DNA from: Porticoccus sp964276025
GTDB taxonomy: Bacteria > Pseudomonadota > Gammaproteobacteria > Pseudomonadales > Porticoccaceae
Length of the DNA stretch: 64,000 bases
Reading direction: 5' to 3'
NCBI GenBank assembly: GCA_964276025.1
Contig: CAXYDD010000002.1
Coordinates: 558,001-622,000, forward strand
Numbering within the stretch: position 1 is the first letter of the stretch; each line of letters opens with the position of its first letter. A program made the translations under genes and the position numbers. Of this stretch, positions 56,101 through 64,000 are shown piece after piece. The notes beneath the pieces are model-generated. The model ran no database searches and was not told where the DNA came from. It worked only from the letters and a program-made list of their open reading frames with translations.

Positions 56101-57576
56101 CCACAAGCCTTAGTATCTGTTAAGTTAGTTTCTCGCCCTGGTGTAGGTACTATTGCTGCTGGGGTCGCAAAAGCTTACGCTGATTTGATCACAATATCTG
56201 GTTACGATGGAGGGACTGCTGCTAGTCCGTTAACCTCAATACGTTATGCCGGATCACCTTGGGAGCTTGGTCTTTCTGAAACTCACCAGATGTTGAGAGC
56301 AAACGATTTGCGACATAAGGTTCGTGTACAGGCTGACGGCGGCTTGAAAACAGGTTTAGATGTTGTAAAGGCTGCTATTTTAGGCGCTGAAAGTTTTGGT
56401 TTTGGAACTGGCCCAATGGTTGCACTTGGATGTAAATATTTGAGAATTTGCCATTTAAATAATTGTGCTACAGGCGTTGCTACTCAGGATGCTGAGCTGA
56501 GAGAAAATTATTATAAAGGTACTGTAAATACAGCAAAGAATTTTTTTCTTTTTATGGCTGAAGAAACACGTGAGTGGATGTCAAAACTTGGGGTTAAAAC
56601 TCTAGAAGAATTAGTCGGCAGAGTCGATTTATTAGAGATTTTTGATGGTGTGACAGAAAAACAAAGAAAACTAGATTTATCGCCAATACTACATACAGAT
56701 AAGCTATTGGAGAGCAAACCGCAAACATGTGGTATTGTGAGAAATACTCCCTTCGATAAAGGCGGTTTAGCGGAAAAAATGGTTGAAGATATCTTGTCCG
56801 CCATTGAGACAAAAAAAGGCGGTGAATTTAAATATAATGTAGGTAACTGCGACCGCTCCATTGGAGCTAGGCTTTCAGGTGAAATAGCTAAGCGTCATGG
56901 TAACCAAGGCATGGCTGATGCGCCAATTAAATTAAAACTCGAGGGTGTTGCTGGCCAATCACTTGGAGTTTGGAATGCTGGTGGACTAAATATATATCTC
57001 TGTGGTGATGCAAATGATTATGTTGGTAAAGGAATGGCTGGTGGGAAAATTGTTATATCCCCACCAAAAGAAAGTAAATTTATTTCCTATACAGCACCTA
57101 TTATAGGAAATACTTGTTTATATGGCGCAACAGCTGGAAAATTATTCGCAGCTGGTTGTGCAGGAGAGCGCTTTGCTGTCAGAAACTCTGGAGCCCATGC
57201 CGTAATTGAGGGTGCAGGCCACCATTGTTGTGAATACATGACAGGAGGTATAGTGGTTGTATTAGGTTCCGTAGGACCTAATTTTGGTGCAGGCATGACT
57301 GGCGGTTTTGCTTATGTTCTAGATGAAAATAAAATTTTTGTAGACAGTTATAATATGGAGCTAGTTGAAATACAGCGTATTACAACAGAATCAACAGAGA
57401 GCCATAGATCACATTTAGAGGCTATGATAGCTGAATTTGTTACAGAAACAGGAAGTATTTGGGGTCAAGAAATTTTAGATAATTTCGAAAATTTTATTAG
57501 AAAATTTTGGTTAGTTAAACCAAAAGCTGCGAGCCTACACAAATTATTGGCACATACACATATTGAATCCCAATGA
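53122..57576 (+). CDS. gltB: Glutamate synthase (NADPH) large subunit GltB
   Basis: Makes two glutamates from glutamine and 2-oxoglutarate. 1484 residues in the standard order: class-II glutaminase with Cys in DNCGFGLIAHIKG (about residue 15), central domain, FMN domain with GGQLPGGKVN, the 3Fe-4S cysteines in CKYLRICHLNNCATG (about 1110-1125), and the C-terminal GXGXG beta-helix (GKGMAGGKIVISPP). The Cys is preceded by a 14-residue leader that is presumably removed. gltD follows directly. Confidence 0.98.
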   Translation: MQTGLYDLSEFKDNCGFGLIAHIKGKTSHRVLKTAIEALTCMTHRGGIASDGRTGDGCGLLLQKPDSFMRNIAVSLFNKKLPELYAIGSVMLSQNTDHRSNAKITMERNLHDQGLEIVGWRKVPTNNDCLGEIAVKTLPVIEQIFITAGNLDKKNFNARLFVAKRKSEIALTSDNSFYIASLAENIISYKGLMMPIDLPKFYPDLANPLLETAICIFHQRFSTNTSPQWPLAQPFRMLAHNGEINTLAGNRNWSLARTPKLKTPLLPDLNEVAPLVNSTGSDSSSLDNMLEFMVAGGIDLHKAVRMLVPPAWDNNQEFGLEERAYFEYMAMHMEPWDGPAGIVITDGRYAVCTLDRNGLRPSRWVLTDDDIITVASEIGVYGYDPKNVTAKGRLGPGDMLSIDTSSGSIMNAAQIDKELASANPYQAWLNERTIKIMSSLDDESIEVEGALSKERIRNFMKMFLVSSEEKEQVLRPLAEGGQEAVGSMGDDTPMVVLSSRSRSFYDYFRQQFAQVTNPPIDPLRETLVMSLKTQLGAEGNIFFETPEHAKRINLSSPVLSPTKYYALKNNTQDDYCVKKFSVNYHHEKDCLEQAIKKLCTKVADAVKDGVRCCILSDSDIQPDKLPIQMLMAVGSVHHHLIKLGLRCDANIIASTASARDSHQIATLIGCGASAVYPFLSYHVLSDMVDLGEVLCDTGTAFKNYRQGMNKGLLKILSKMGISNIASYRGAQLYEIIGLSPEIVSTCFAGTPSRIRGAEFKDLQDDQQKLSDQAWSDRKPVSPGGLFKYVHGQEYHAYNPDVITTLHRAVKESDYTAWHDYADLVNKRPIATLRDLLKIKCGIKSVPLSSVEPVEKILQRFDSAGMSLGALSPEAHEGLAQAMNTLGGRSNSGEGGEDPARYGTIKASKIKQVASGRFGVTPHYLSSAEVIQIKIAQGAKPGEGGQLPGGKVNELIAKLRYSVPGVTLISPPPHHDIYSIEDLAQLIFDLKQVNPQALVSVKLVSRPGVGTIAAGVAKAYADLITISGYDGGTAASPLTSIRYAGSPWELGLSETHQMLRANDLRHKVRVQADGGLKTGLDVVKAAILGAESFGFGTGPMVALGCKYLRICHLNNCATGVATQDAELRENYYKGTVNTAKNFFLFMAEETREWMSKLGVKTLEELVGRVDLLEIFDGVTEKQRKLDLSPILHTDKLLESKPQTCGIVRNTPFDKGGLAEKMVEDILSAIETKKGGEFKYNVGNCDRSIGARLSGEIAKRHGNQGMADAPIKLKLEGVAGQSLGVWNAGGLNIYLCGDANDYVGKGMAGGKIVISPPKESKFISYTAPIIGNTCLYGATAGKLFAAGCAGERFAVRNSGAHAVIEGAGHHCCEYMTGGIVVVLGSVGPNFGAGMTGGFAYVLDENKIFVDSYNMELVEIQRITTESTESHRSHLEAMIAEFVTETGSIWGQEILDNFENFIRKFWLVKPKAASLHKLLAHTHIESQ

Positions 57577-57630
57577 TTGGAAAAAAACGATAAATTTCGA
57601 GCTGAAGTTGATATCAGAGAGTTGAAGCTT

Positions 57631-59049
57631 ATGGATGATAGATTAAATAATGATTTTCAGTTTGTTCAAGTAGACAGACATGATCCTGAAACAAAGGACA
57701 TGTATAGTCGTACTAAAGAATTTGTTGAGATATATCAGCCAACTGAAGATAAAGATGCCTGTAATCAAGCACATCGCTGTCTAGATTGTGGAAACCCTTA
57801 CTGTGAGTGGAAGTGCCCCGTCCATAATTACATACCAAATTGGTTAAAATTACTCTCGGATGGAAATATTATCGAAGCTGCCGAATTATGCCATTCTACT
57901 AATACGCTACCCGAAGTATGTGGTCGTGTTTGTCCTCAAGATCGATTATGTGAGGGGGCTTGCACTTTAAATGAAGAATTTGGAGCCGTAACGATAGGCA
58001 ATGCTGAAAAGTATATTACAGATACAGCGTTTGCTATGGGCTGGCGACCAGATATGTCTAAAGTGATTAGGACCGATAAAAAGGTCGCTATTATTGGTGC
58101 TGGACCAGCAGGATTAGGTTGTGCTGATATCCTAGTCCGCAATGGTGTAAAGCCAGTAGTTTTTGATCGCTATCCAGAAATTGGAGGCCTAATTACTTTT
58201 GGAATACCAGAATTTAAATTAGAAAAATCAATTATGCAGCAACGTCGGGAAATATTTGAGGGTATGGGTATCGAGTTTAAGTTAAATACTGATATAGGTG
58301 TAGATGTTAGCATTGATGAATTAGTAAATGAATTCGATGCTATTTTCCTGGGTATGGGAACATATAAAGCGATGAAAGGTAATTTTCCTGGAGAAGACCT
58401 TTCTGGAGTTTATGAAGCGTTACCGTTCCTTATATCTAACGTAAATAGGAATATGGGTTGGGAACAGGATCCTAGTGATCACATAAGTGTGGATGGCAAG
58501 CAGGTTGTTGTTTTGGGAGGCGGAGATACTGCGATGGACTGTAATCGGACATCAATAAGACAAGGAGCAACATCAGTTTCATGCGCTTACCGTCGTGATC
58601 GAGAAAATATGCCTGGATCACGTAAAGAAGTTAAGAATGCAGAGGAGGAGGGAGTCCAGTTTCTATTTAATAGGCAGCCTATTGAGATTATTGGAAAAAA
58701 TAAAGTTGAAGGCATTAAAGTGGTGACTACAAAATTAGGCGAACCTGACGAAAATGGTCGCCGTAAACCAATTCCAGTACCTGGAAGTGAAGAGATACTT
58801 CCAGCAGATATTGTGCTGATTGCATTTGGATTTCAACCTAATCCAGCACCATGGATGATGGATCTAGGAGTTAACCTTAATGATTGGAAAGGAGTTATTG
58901 CTCCAGAGGATCAGGAGTTTAAGTTTCAGACTACTAATCCCAATGTGTTTGCTGGCGGTGATATGGTTCGTGGATCTGATCTAGTTGTGACTGCTATCTG
59001 GCAAGGAAGGCAAGCTGGTGAAGGTATTCTTGACTACCTTAAAATCTAG
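57631..59049 (+). CDS. gltD: Glutamate synthase small subunit GltD
   Basis: Passes electrons from NADPH through FAD and two 4Fe-4S clusters to GltB. Cysteine-rich N-terminus CLDCGNPYCEWKCPVHNY and CGRVCPQDRLCEGAC, FAD motif IGAGPAGLGCAD, NADPH motif LGGGDTAMDC. The frame is open from a TTG right at the gltB stop (57577), but the ATG at 57631 has AGAGAG 9 nt upstream and gives 472 residues, the same as E. coli GltD; I prefer it, with some doubt. hemE starts 11 bp later. Confidence 0.95.
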   Translation: MDDRLNNDFQFVQVDRHDPETKDMYSRTKEFVEIYQPTEDKDACNQAHRCLDCGNPYCEWKCPVHNYIPNWLKLLSDGNIIEAAELCHSTNTLPEVCGRVCPQDRLCEGACTLNEEFGAVTIGNAEKYITDTAFAMGWRPDMSKVIRTDKKVAIIGAGPAGLGCADILVRNGVKPVVFDRYPEIGGLITFGIPEFKLEKSIMQQRREIFEGMGIEFKLNTDIGVDVSIDELVNEFDAIFLGMGTYKAMKGNFPGEDLSGVYEALPFLISNVNRNMGWEQDPSDHISVDGKQVVVLGGGDTAMDCNRTSIRQGATSVSCAYRRDRENMPGSRKEVKNAEEEGVQFLFNRQPIEIIGKNKVEGIKVVTTKLGEPDENGRRKPIPVPGSEEILPADIVLIAFGFQPNPAPWMMDLGVNLNDWKGVIAPEDQEFKFQTTNPNVFAGGDMVRGSDLVVTAIWQGRQAGEGILDYLKI

Positions 59050-59060
59050 AGATTTTCCTG

Positions 59061-60128
59061 ATGATAGAACTTAAAAATGATCGCTTACTTCGGGCATTGA
59101 TGTGTGAGCCTGTCGATATCACACCTGTATGGATGATGCGTCAAGCTGGTCGTTATCTTCCTGAATACAGAAAAGTTCGTGCTGAAGCTGGAGATTTTAT
59201 GGCACTCTGTGCAAATCCAGAGAAAGCATGTGAGGTGACTTTACAGCCTTTAGAGCGGTACGATTTAGATGCAGCTATTTTATTTTCTGATATTTTAACG
59301 ATTCCTGATGCTATGGGTTTGGGGCTTTTCTTTGAGTCAGGAGAAGGTCCTCGTTTTCATAATCCAGTAAGAACTGAAAAAGATATTAACAAGCTATCTG
59401 TCATAGACCCTTACAAGGATTTATCTTACGTAGTTGATGCTGTGATTAATATACGTCGAGAGTTAAATGGACGTGTGCCACTTATAGGATTTGCTGGCAG
59501 CCCATGGACACTCGCAACCTATATGATAGAGGGAAAATCCAGCCGTGATTTTTTGATAAGCAAGACGATGATGTTCAACCAGCCAGAATTAATGCATCAA
59601 TTGCTTAATATTTTAACAGAATCAGTCATTGTTTATCTTAACGCACAAATTAAGGCTGGTGCACAAGCAATCCAGATCTTTGATACTTGGGGAGGAATGC
59701 TTTCTTTTGATGCTTATAAAGAGTTCTCATTACGGTATATGAAAAAAATTGTTGATGGTTTAATCAAAGAAAATGAAGGTAGAAAGGTTCCAGTAATTCT
59801 CTTTACTAAGGGCGGCGGCCAGTGGCTAGATGAGATCGTCGCTAGTGGATGTGATGCAATTAGCCTCGATTGGACGACTCATATTGGTAGTGCACGTAAA
59901 AGTGTAGGCGATAAGGTTTGTTTACAAGGCAATATGGATCCAGCAATTTTGCGATCAAATCCAAAACGCATAATAGAAGAAGTGAAGGCTATTCTGCTGC
60001 AATTTGGTGGCGGTACTGGCCATGTATTTAATTTGGGTCATGGAGTAACTCCTGACATCAAACCAGAAAATGTAAGAGTGTTTATTGATGCTGTGCATGA
60101 GTTGTCATTAGTTCACCAAAACGCGTAA
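59061..60128 (+). CDS. hemE: Uroporphyrinogen decarboxylase HemE
   Basis: Decarboxylates uroporphyrinogen III to coproporphyrinogen III. 355 residues; WMMRQAGRYLPEYRKVRAE, the catalytic Asp in FSDILTIPDAMG, GFAGSPWTLATYMIEG, and HVFNLGHGV near the end. Cotranscribed with gltBD. Its last 47 bp overlap the 3' end of psd on the other strand. Confidence 0.98.
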   Translation: MIELKNDRLLRALMCEPVDITPVWMMRQAGRYLPEYRKVRAEAGDFMALCANPEKACEVTLQPLERYDLDAAILFSDILTIPDAMGLGLFFESGEGPRFHNPVRTEKDINKLSVIDPYKDLSYVVDAVINIRRELNGRVPLIGFAGSPWTLATYMIEGKSSRDFLISKTMMFNQPELMHQLLNILTESVIVYLNAQIKAGAQAIQIFDTWGGMLSFDAYKEFSLRYMKKIVDGLIKENEGRKVPVILFTKGGGQWLDEIVASGCDAISLDWTTHIGSARKSVGDKVCLQGNMDPAILRSNPKRIIEEVKAILLQFGGGTGHVFNLGHGVTPDIKPENVRVFIDAVHELSLVHQNA

Positions 60129-60942
60129 CTAATCCAGGCTCATATTTTTCTAACCATGAAGTTTTTTTGTGTTCGAACATTACTATCACTGTAGAGCCAA
60201 ATTTAAATCTCCCCATTTCTTCACCTTTCTTCAAATTGATGTTTTTAGAATTCATATTATCGATCAGTGGAACTTGAGGGTAGTAATGGCCGCGCCAAAC
60301 AGACTCAATTCCAGCGACCATCATTGCACCTACTAAAATTACTGCACAAAGACCAACCGGAGTATCAAAAATACAAACTAGACGCTCATTTTTGGCAAAT
60401 AGGTTATCTATATGGCTGGAGGTTTGCAAATTAACTGAGAATAGTTTCCCGGGAATATATCTTGTCAAAATTAGTTTCCCATCAATCGGCATATGCACTC
60501 TATGGTAATCTTTTGGAGATAAATATATTGTTATAAATTCTCCATTAAGAAAGCTTTTAGTATATTCATCATTAGATCCAAGCAAAGCTGTGGAAGAAAA
60601 ATATTTTCCTTTAGCTTGAAGAATGTCTCCTTTATTAATCGAGCCCACCTGACTAACAACTCCATCAGCGGGACAGACTATCGAGGAGGCGTCGTTATCT
60701 ATAGGCCTAACGTCTTTTTTTAATGCTCTTGTAAAAAAAGCATTGAAGTTTTCATAGCTATCGGGAGAATCTGATATTGCTTCATTAAGATTAATTTTAT
60801 AGATCCTAATAAATAGTTTAATCAGAATATTTTTTAACCAAACAATCTTAGTTTCAGTTAAAATTGAACCACTTCTTGATAGCATATGCTGAGGAACCAG
60901 GCGTTGTAATGCAATAAACAACTCCGTGTAAAGTTTCTTCAT
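60082..60942 (-). CDS. psd: Phosphatidylserine decarboxylase Psd
   Basis: Makes phosphatidylethanolamine. 286-residue proenzyme that cleaves itself within a Gly-Ser to form the pyruvoyl group; the site is FGSTV (about residue 253), where E. coli has LGST. Other motifs: FFTRALKKDVRPI, CPADGVVSQ with the Asp, DYHRVHMPIDG with the His. It starts 4 bp after the rhodanese stop, so the two are one operon. Tail-to-tail overlap with hemE. Confidence 0.97.
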   Translation of the reverse strand: MKKLYTELFIALQRLVPQHMLSRSGSILTETKIVWLKNILIKLFIRIYKINLNEAISDSPDSYENFNAFFTRALKKDVRPIDNDASSIVCPADGVVSQVGSINKGDILQAKGKYFSSTALLGSNDEYTKSFLNGEFITIYLSPKDYHRVHMPIDGKLILTRYIPGKLFSVNLQTSSHIDNLFAKNERLVCIFDTPVGLCAVILVGAMMVAGIESVWRGHYYPQVPLIDNMNSKNINLKKGEEMGRFKFGSTVIVMFEHKKTSWLEKYEPGLVTRFGELMTTHAQHQ

Positions 60943-60946
60943 CTTA

Positions 60947-61753
60947 TTATTTTTCCACTAAAGTTTCTGGATGGTTACCCCATTCTGCCCAAGAACCGTC
61001 ATAAGCGCGAATATTAGTGAATCCTAATATTCTGCCAAGCATATACGTAAAACCAGATCGATGATGAGATTGACAGTGAGTGATAGTATTTTTTTCTGCC
61101 GATATACCTAAATTTTCAAGTTTGATTAATGCATCTGTATGAATGCGTTGATTACGTTTGAAGTCCATCATTTTTGTCCAGTCACAATTTATGGCGCCAG
61201 GTATATGCCCTGCTTTTTCAGTATAGACTGTTGCACCAGTGAATTCTGCTTCACTTCTTGCATCCCAAATTTGAAGATTTTGATCACCCAATAAATTCAT
61301 TAGCTCTTTAATATCAATTATAGGAGTTCGATCGATCGAAAAAGTACGTTGAACGGGCTTAGCTAAGGGCTTCTCAGAGGTTGTAGGGTGACCCTCGTTA
61401 TGCCATGCAATTAGACCACCATTAAGGTAGGACCAATTCTTGTGACCTATTACATCAAGAGTCCAAAGGAATCTTCCAGCCCATCCACCGCCTTCATCAT
61501 CGTAAGCAATAACATGTTTTTCTTCAGTTAGACCAATACTATTCATGATCTCTGTGATTTGCTCTATAGAAGGCAGCTTGTTGGGTATAGGAAACGAACC
61601 CGCCAGAAGACTTTTTGGGGACAAATGAATAGCACCAGGTATATGCTTTTGGGTATAAAGACCATCATTACATAGGTCAATAATCAGAATATTTGGTTCT
61701 TCAAGTTTAGTACTTAAAGACTCTGGTTCTATGAGATGTTGTAGTTTTGACAT
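60947..61753 (-). CDS. rhdA: Thiosulfate sulfurtransferase (rhodanese), RhdA-like
   Basis: 268 residues, two rhodanese domains. The first lacks the active cysteine (AYDDEGGGWAGRFLW); the second has Cys in THCQSHHRSGFTYML, nearly the CQTHHRS loop of RhdA. CRVG-type DGSWAEWGNHPE ends the protein as usual. The donor may be thiosulfate or a persulfide. Start at ATG 61753 with AAGG 5 nt upstream, instead of a GTG two codons earlier. Rhodanese before psd is the Pseudomonas arrangement. Confidence 0.92.
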   Translation of the reverse strand: MSKLQHLIEPESLSTKLEEPNILIIDLCNDGLYTQKHIPGAIHLSPKSLLAGSFPIPNKLPSIEQITEIMNSIGLTEEKHVIAYDDEGGGWAGRFLWTLDVIGHKNWSYLNGGLIAWHNEGHPTTSEKPLAKPVQRTFSIDRTPIIDIKELMNLLGDQNLQIWDARSEAEFTGATVYTEKAGHIPGAINCDWTKMMDFKRNQRIHTDALIKLENLGISAEKNTITHCQSHHRSGFTYMLGRILGFTNIRAYDGSWAEWGNHPETLVEK

Positions 61754-61826
61754 GATCACCTTTTCATCTTATTTAGATTTATTAGATTGACATTATCACT
61801 CAAGACCTAACCTATCTCTAGAATTT

Positions 61827-62873
61827 TTATTTTTCTTTTTCAGCGCCACGGACCATGTGCAGATAACTATCAAACCTATCCCGTCGGATTCTTCCATCTT
61901 CCACTGCTATGATCAATGCACAGCCCACCTCTCGTTGGTGACTACAGTTACGAAATTTACATTTCCCTAGATATTCGATGAATTCTATAAAGCCATTAGC
62001 AATTGCATCTGGTTCAAGGTGTAACAAACCAAACTCACGTACACCAGGAGAATCAACAACACACCCGCCATTATTGAGATGAAAAAGTTGAGAGGTAGTA
62101 GTAGTGTGAATTCCCTTTTTCTTCGATTCGGATAAATCTCCAACTTTTAAGTCAACCTTAGGTATTAGTTTATTCAGCAAAGAAGACTTTCCCACACCTG
62201 ATTGACCTACCAGAACACTTGTAAAGTTATTTAGGTAAGCTTCAAGTTGCTCTACACCACAGCCATTTTTTGCTGATACTAAAAAATGATCATAATTTAA
62301 ATTTTTATATTTATTTATTAATGAAAGCAAAGTTTTAGAGCTTTCTTTGTCGATGAGATCAGCTTTATTTACTATCAATAAAGGTCTTATAGATTGATTT
62401 TCAGACGCTACTATATAACGATCTATAAGATTTGAGTGAGGTTTTGGATAGAGAGCAATAACAATAGCTATTCTGTTGATATTAGCAGCTACAGCACGTA
62501 AATTTCCTCGATCATCAGGACGAGAAATTTGAGTTTCTCTTGGATGTCGCGCAATTATTACTCCGTAATCACCGTGATCCTTCCAGGTAACTTTGTCACC
62601 AGCTACAATTACAGGTAAATTGGCCCTCAAATGGCATCTTCGTGAAACTCTCTTCGAAAAATTTATTTCTTCAACATCAATCTGCGCACCATAACTTGCT
62701 ATCACTGTGCCATGCTTTTCTAGCCCAATATTCTCAGAGCTCTCTTTTATATGAGCCTGTTGCGCGTTAGTTTCAGTGCTTGCATTCAATTGATTTTTTT
62801 CAATACGATTGCGTTGTTGTTTGGTTAATTGGCGCTTCGTCAATATTTTTCCTTTTTCGACAATAGTCTTCAT
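61827..62873 (-). CDS. rsgA: Ribosome small-subunit GTPase RsgA
   Basis: Late 30S assembly factor. 348 residues; basic N-terminus (TKRQLTKQQRNRIEKNQ), OB fold, circularly permuted GTPase with G4 NKADLI before G1 GQSGVGKSSLLNKL and G3 DSPGVREFGL, and a zinc domain (CKFRNCSHQREVGC). ATG at 62873, preceded by an in-frame TTG that I do not use. Divergent from orn, the conserved pairing. Confidence 0.97.
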   Translation of the reverse strand: MKTIVEKGKILTKRQLTKQQRNRIEKNQLNASTETNAQQAHIKESSENIGLEKHGTVIASYGAQIDVEEINFSKRVSRRCHLRANLPVIVAGDKVTWKDHGDYGVIIARHPRETQISRPDDRGNLRAVAANINRIAIVIALYPKPHSNLIDRYIVASENQSIRPLLIVNKADLIDKESSKTLLSLINKYKNLNYDHFLVSAKNGCGVEQLEAYLNNFTSVLVGQSGVGKSSLLNKLIPKVDLKVGDLSESKKKGIHTTTTSQLFHLNNGGCVVDSPGVREFGLLHLEPDAIANGFIEFIEYLGKCKFRNCSHQREVGCALIIAVEDGRIRRDRFDSYLHMVRGAEKEK

Positions 62874-63051
62874 CAAAAATTATATTTTAATCGTGTAAAT
62901 ACTATCATTTCTAGCTTATAAATACTTAAAGATAAAGCATCAGCATTATTTTTAAAAAATTATTTTCGAAAATATAATCAGAGAACAACATTTATAAAAA
63001 TGCTTAACATGTATAAACTATGACAAATTTTAATAAATGGTGAAAATTTTA

Positions 63052-63618
63052 ATGAACCACTCTGATAAAGAAAAAAAAGATGCGCTTAATCTTGTATGGA
63101 TTGACTTAGAGATGACTGGTTTAGATACTCTTAATGACGTAATTATTGAAATTGCTACAATCGTGACAGATAAAAACCTCAATATTATTGCTGAGGGTCC
63201 AGTTTTTGCCATAAATCAAAAAAAAGAAATACTCGATAGTATGGATGAATGGAATACGAGACAGCATAATCGCTCTGGATTAGTGGATCGCGTGCTGCAA
63301 AGTAATACTTCTTTAATAGATGCAGAGAAAGGTACGATAAGATTTTTAGAAAAATTTGTAGATTCCGGAACTTCGCCTATGTGCGGGAATTCAATTTGCC
63401 AAGATCGACGCTTTTTATCAAGGGAAATGCCAAATCTAGAAAATTTTTTCCATTATCGTAATTTAGATGTTAGTAGTATAAAAGAGCTTGCTTTTCGATG
63501 GCACCCAGAATTACTAAATAGATTTAAGAAAAAAAGTTCACACCTCGCTATGGATGACATAAAAGATTCCATCATAGAACTCAAACATTACCGAGACTTA
63601 TTTTTTAACATTCCATAA
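63052..63618 (+). CDS. orn: Oligoribonuclease Orn
   Basis: DEDDh exonuclease that degrades the shortest RNAs, including pGpG from c-di-GMP turnover. 188 residues; LVWIDLEMTGLD (exo I), CGNSICQDRRFL (exo II), HLAMDDIKDS (exo III, with the catalytic His). I start at the ATG at 63052, which has GGTGA 8 nt upstream; an ATG five codons earlier is possible. Divergent from rsgA, converging with queG. Confidence 0.97.
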   Translation: MNHSDKEKKDALNLVWIDLEMTGLDTLNDVIIEIATIVTDKNLNIIAEGPVFAINQKKEILDSMDEWNTRQHNRSGLVDRVLQSNTSLIDAEKGTIRFLEKFVDSGTSPMCGNSICQDRRFLSREMPNLENFFHYRNLDVSSIKELAFRWHPELLNRFKKKSSHLAMDDIKDSIIELKHYRDLFFNIP

Positions 63619-63642
63619 TTAATGTAAAAATTATTTTCTATT

Positions 63643-64000
63643 TTATTTTTGTGAAATCGGTATAGCTGGAAGGCTATTCATTCTTGAGCTTATCCTCGCA
63701 TATTTGTTTCTTTGTTGAGCTAAAGCCCAAGATATGTGCTCCTGAACCATTTTTGATGGGAAATCTTTTCTTGCGCTTAAAGATTCGACAACTTTTTTTG
63801 AGTGAGTCGCGTTACCTAATCCAATAGCAAGATTCCTGAGCCATCTTTCATAACCAATTCGTCTTATCGGCGAGCCCTCTGTATATTCTAAAAATTCTTC
63901 TTCTGTCCAAAGAAATAACTCAGCCAGCTCACGATCATCTAGATTATGTCGTGGAGTAAAATCTATCTCACTTGTAGTTTGTGCTCCTTTATTCCATGGG
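63643..64000 (-). CDS. queG: Epoxyqueuosine reductase QueG, C-terminal part only
   Basis: An open frame on the minus strand runs from the window edge to a TAA at 63643-63645. It reads PWNKGAQTTSEIDFTPRH, then LFLWTEEEFLEYTEGSPIRR and GYERWLRNLAIGLGNA, the end of QueG, which performs the last step of queuosine synthesis. The catalytic and most iron-sulfur residues lie outside the window. orn next to queG is the usual order. Confidence 0.93.
   Translation of the reverse strand, partial: PWNKGAQTTSEIDFTPRHNLDDRELAELFLWTEEEFLEYTEGSPIRRIGYERWLRNLAIGLGNATHSKKVVESLSARKDFPSKMVQEHISWALAQQRNKYARISSRMNSLPAIPISQK

Noticed and set aside
1..64000. tRNA, rRNA, riboswitch, transposon, toxin-antitoxin or defence genes
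   Set aside because: I looked through the intergenic gaps on both strands and saw none I could support; a tRNAscan/Infernal run would be decisive.

Overview
This window comes from an AT-rich bacterial chromosome (by eye roughly one third G+C, not computed) of a gammaproteobacterium, most likely a compact free-living, probably marine one. The basis is gene order. proA-nadD-rsfS-rlmH, xerC-DUF484-dapF-lysA-lptM/cyaY, hemCDXY, sfsA/dksA-gluQRS-pcnB-folK-panB, mreBCD-yhdP-nit1, gatCAB and orn/rsgA/psd-rhodanese all follow arrangements familiar from Pseudomonas and its relatives, with some enteric-like junctions. I see no rRNA, tRNA, insertion sequence, prophage, CRISPR array or defence locus. Nearly all of the window is core metabolism and cell-cycle housekeeping, so I do not claim a large undescribed system.

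Layout. 1-6.7 kb: the 3' part of prfA, prmC, a flavin reductase, two DEAD-box RNA helicases (RhlB-like and RhlE), a cold-shock protein with a long leader, a small cupin behind a Fur-type operator, and a PA4642-family small protein. 6.7-10 kb: gatCAB, leftward. 10.3-18 kb: mreBCD, the giant AsmA-like yhdP, a nitrilase-family gene and an orphan 117-residue gene. 18-25 kb, leftward: rlmH, rsfS, nadD, proA, an RND/MMPL exporter with an internal 66-bp tandem repeat, and a PPi-type phosphofructokinase. 25-34.7 kb: mpl and ubiX, an esterase, a GST, then panB, a deoxynucleoside kinase, folK, pcnB, gluQRS and dksA, with sfsA divergent and ubiK convergent. 34.8-38 kb: a nitrogen-control island made of a sigma-54 promoter with an NtrC-type site, a TorF-like outer-membrane protein, glnK and amtB, followed by a second PII gene with its own sigma-70 promoter. 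38-44 kb: xerC, DUF484, dapF, lysA, lptM, cyaY and argH. 44-51 kb: hemCDXY, pckA and a fused YrfG-HslR gene. 51-60 kb: aroK, aroB, gltB, gltD and hemE. 60-64 kb: psd (its end overlaps hemE), a rhodanese, rsgA, orn and the 3' part of queG.

The genes fall into a few jobs. Nitrogen assimilation: Amt/PII import and sensing, and GOGAT. Wall and shape: MreBCD, Mpl, and dapF/lysA for meso-diaminopimelate and lysine. Envelope lipids: psd, yhdP and the RND exporter. Heme: hemCDXY and hemE. Aromatic amino acids: aroKB. Cofactors: folK, panB, nadD, ubiX and ubiK. Translation and RNA: prfA, prmC, gatCAB, rlmH, rsfS, rsgA, gluQRS, queG, pcnB, orn and the helicases.

The observations most worth following are the YrfG-HslR gene fusion, the mreC reading frame whose conserved N-terminus precedes any ATG/GTG/TTG, the sigma-54/NtrC module with an internal terminator, the Fur-box cupin, the repeat insert in the RND exporter, and the structured rhlB leader. 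Gaps longer than 300 bp are 2328-2667 and 34687-34992; both are regulatory and are described as features.
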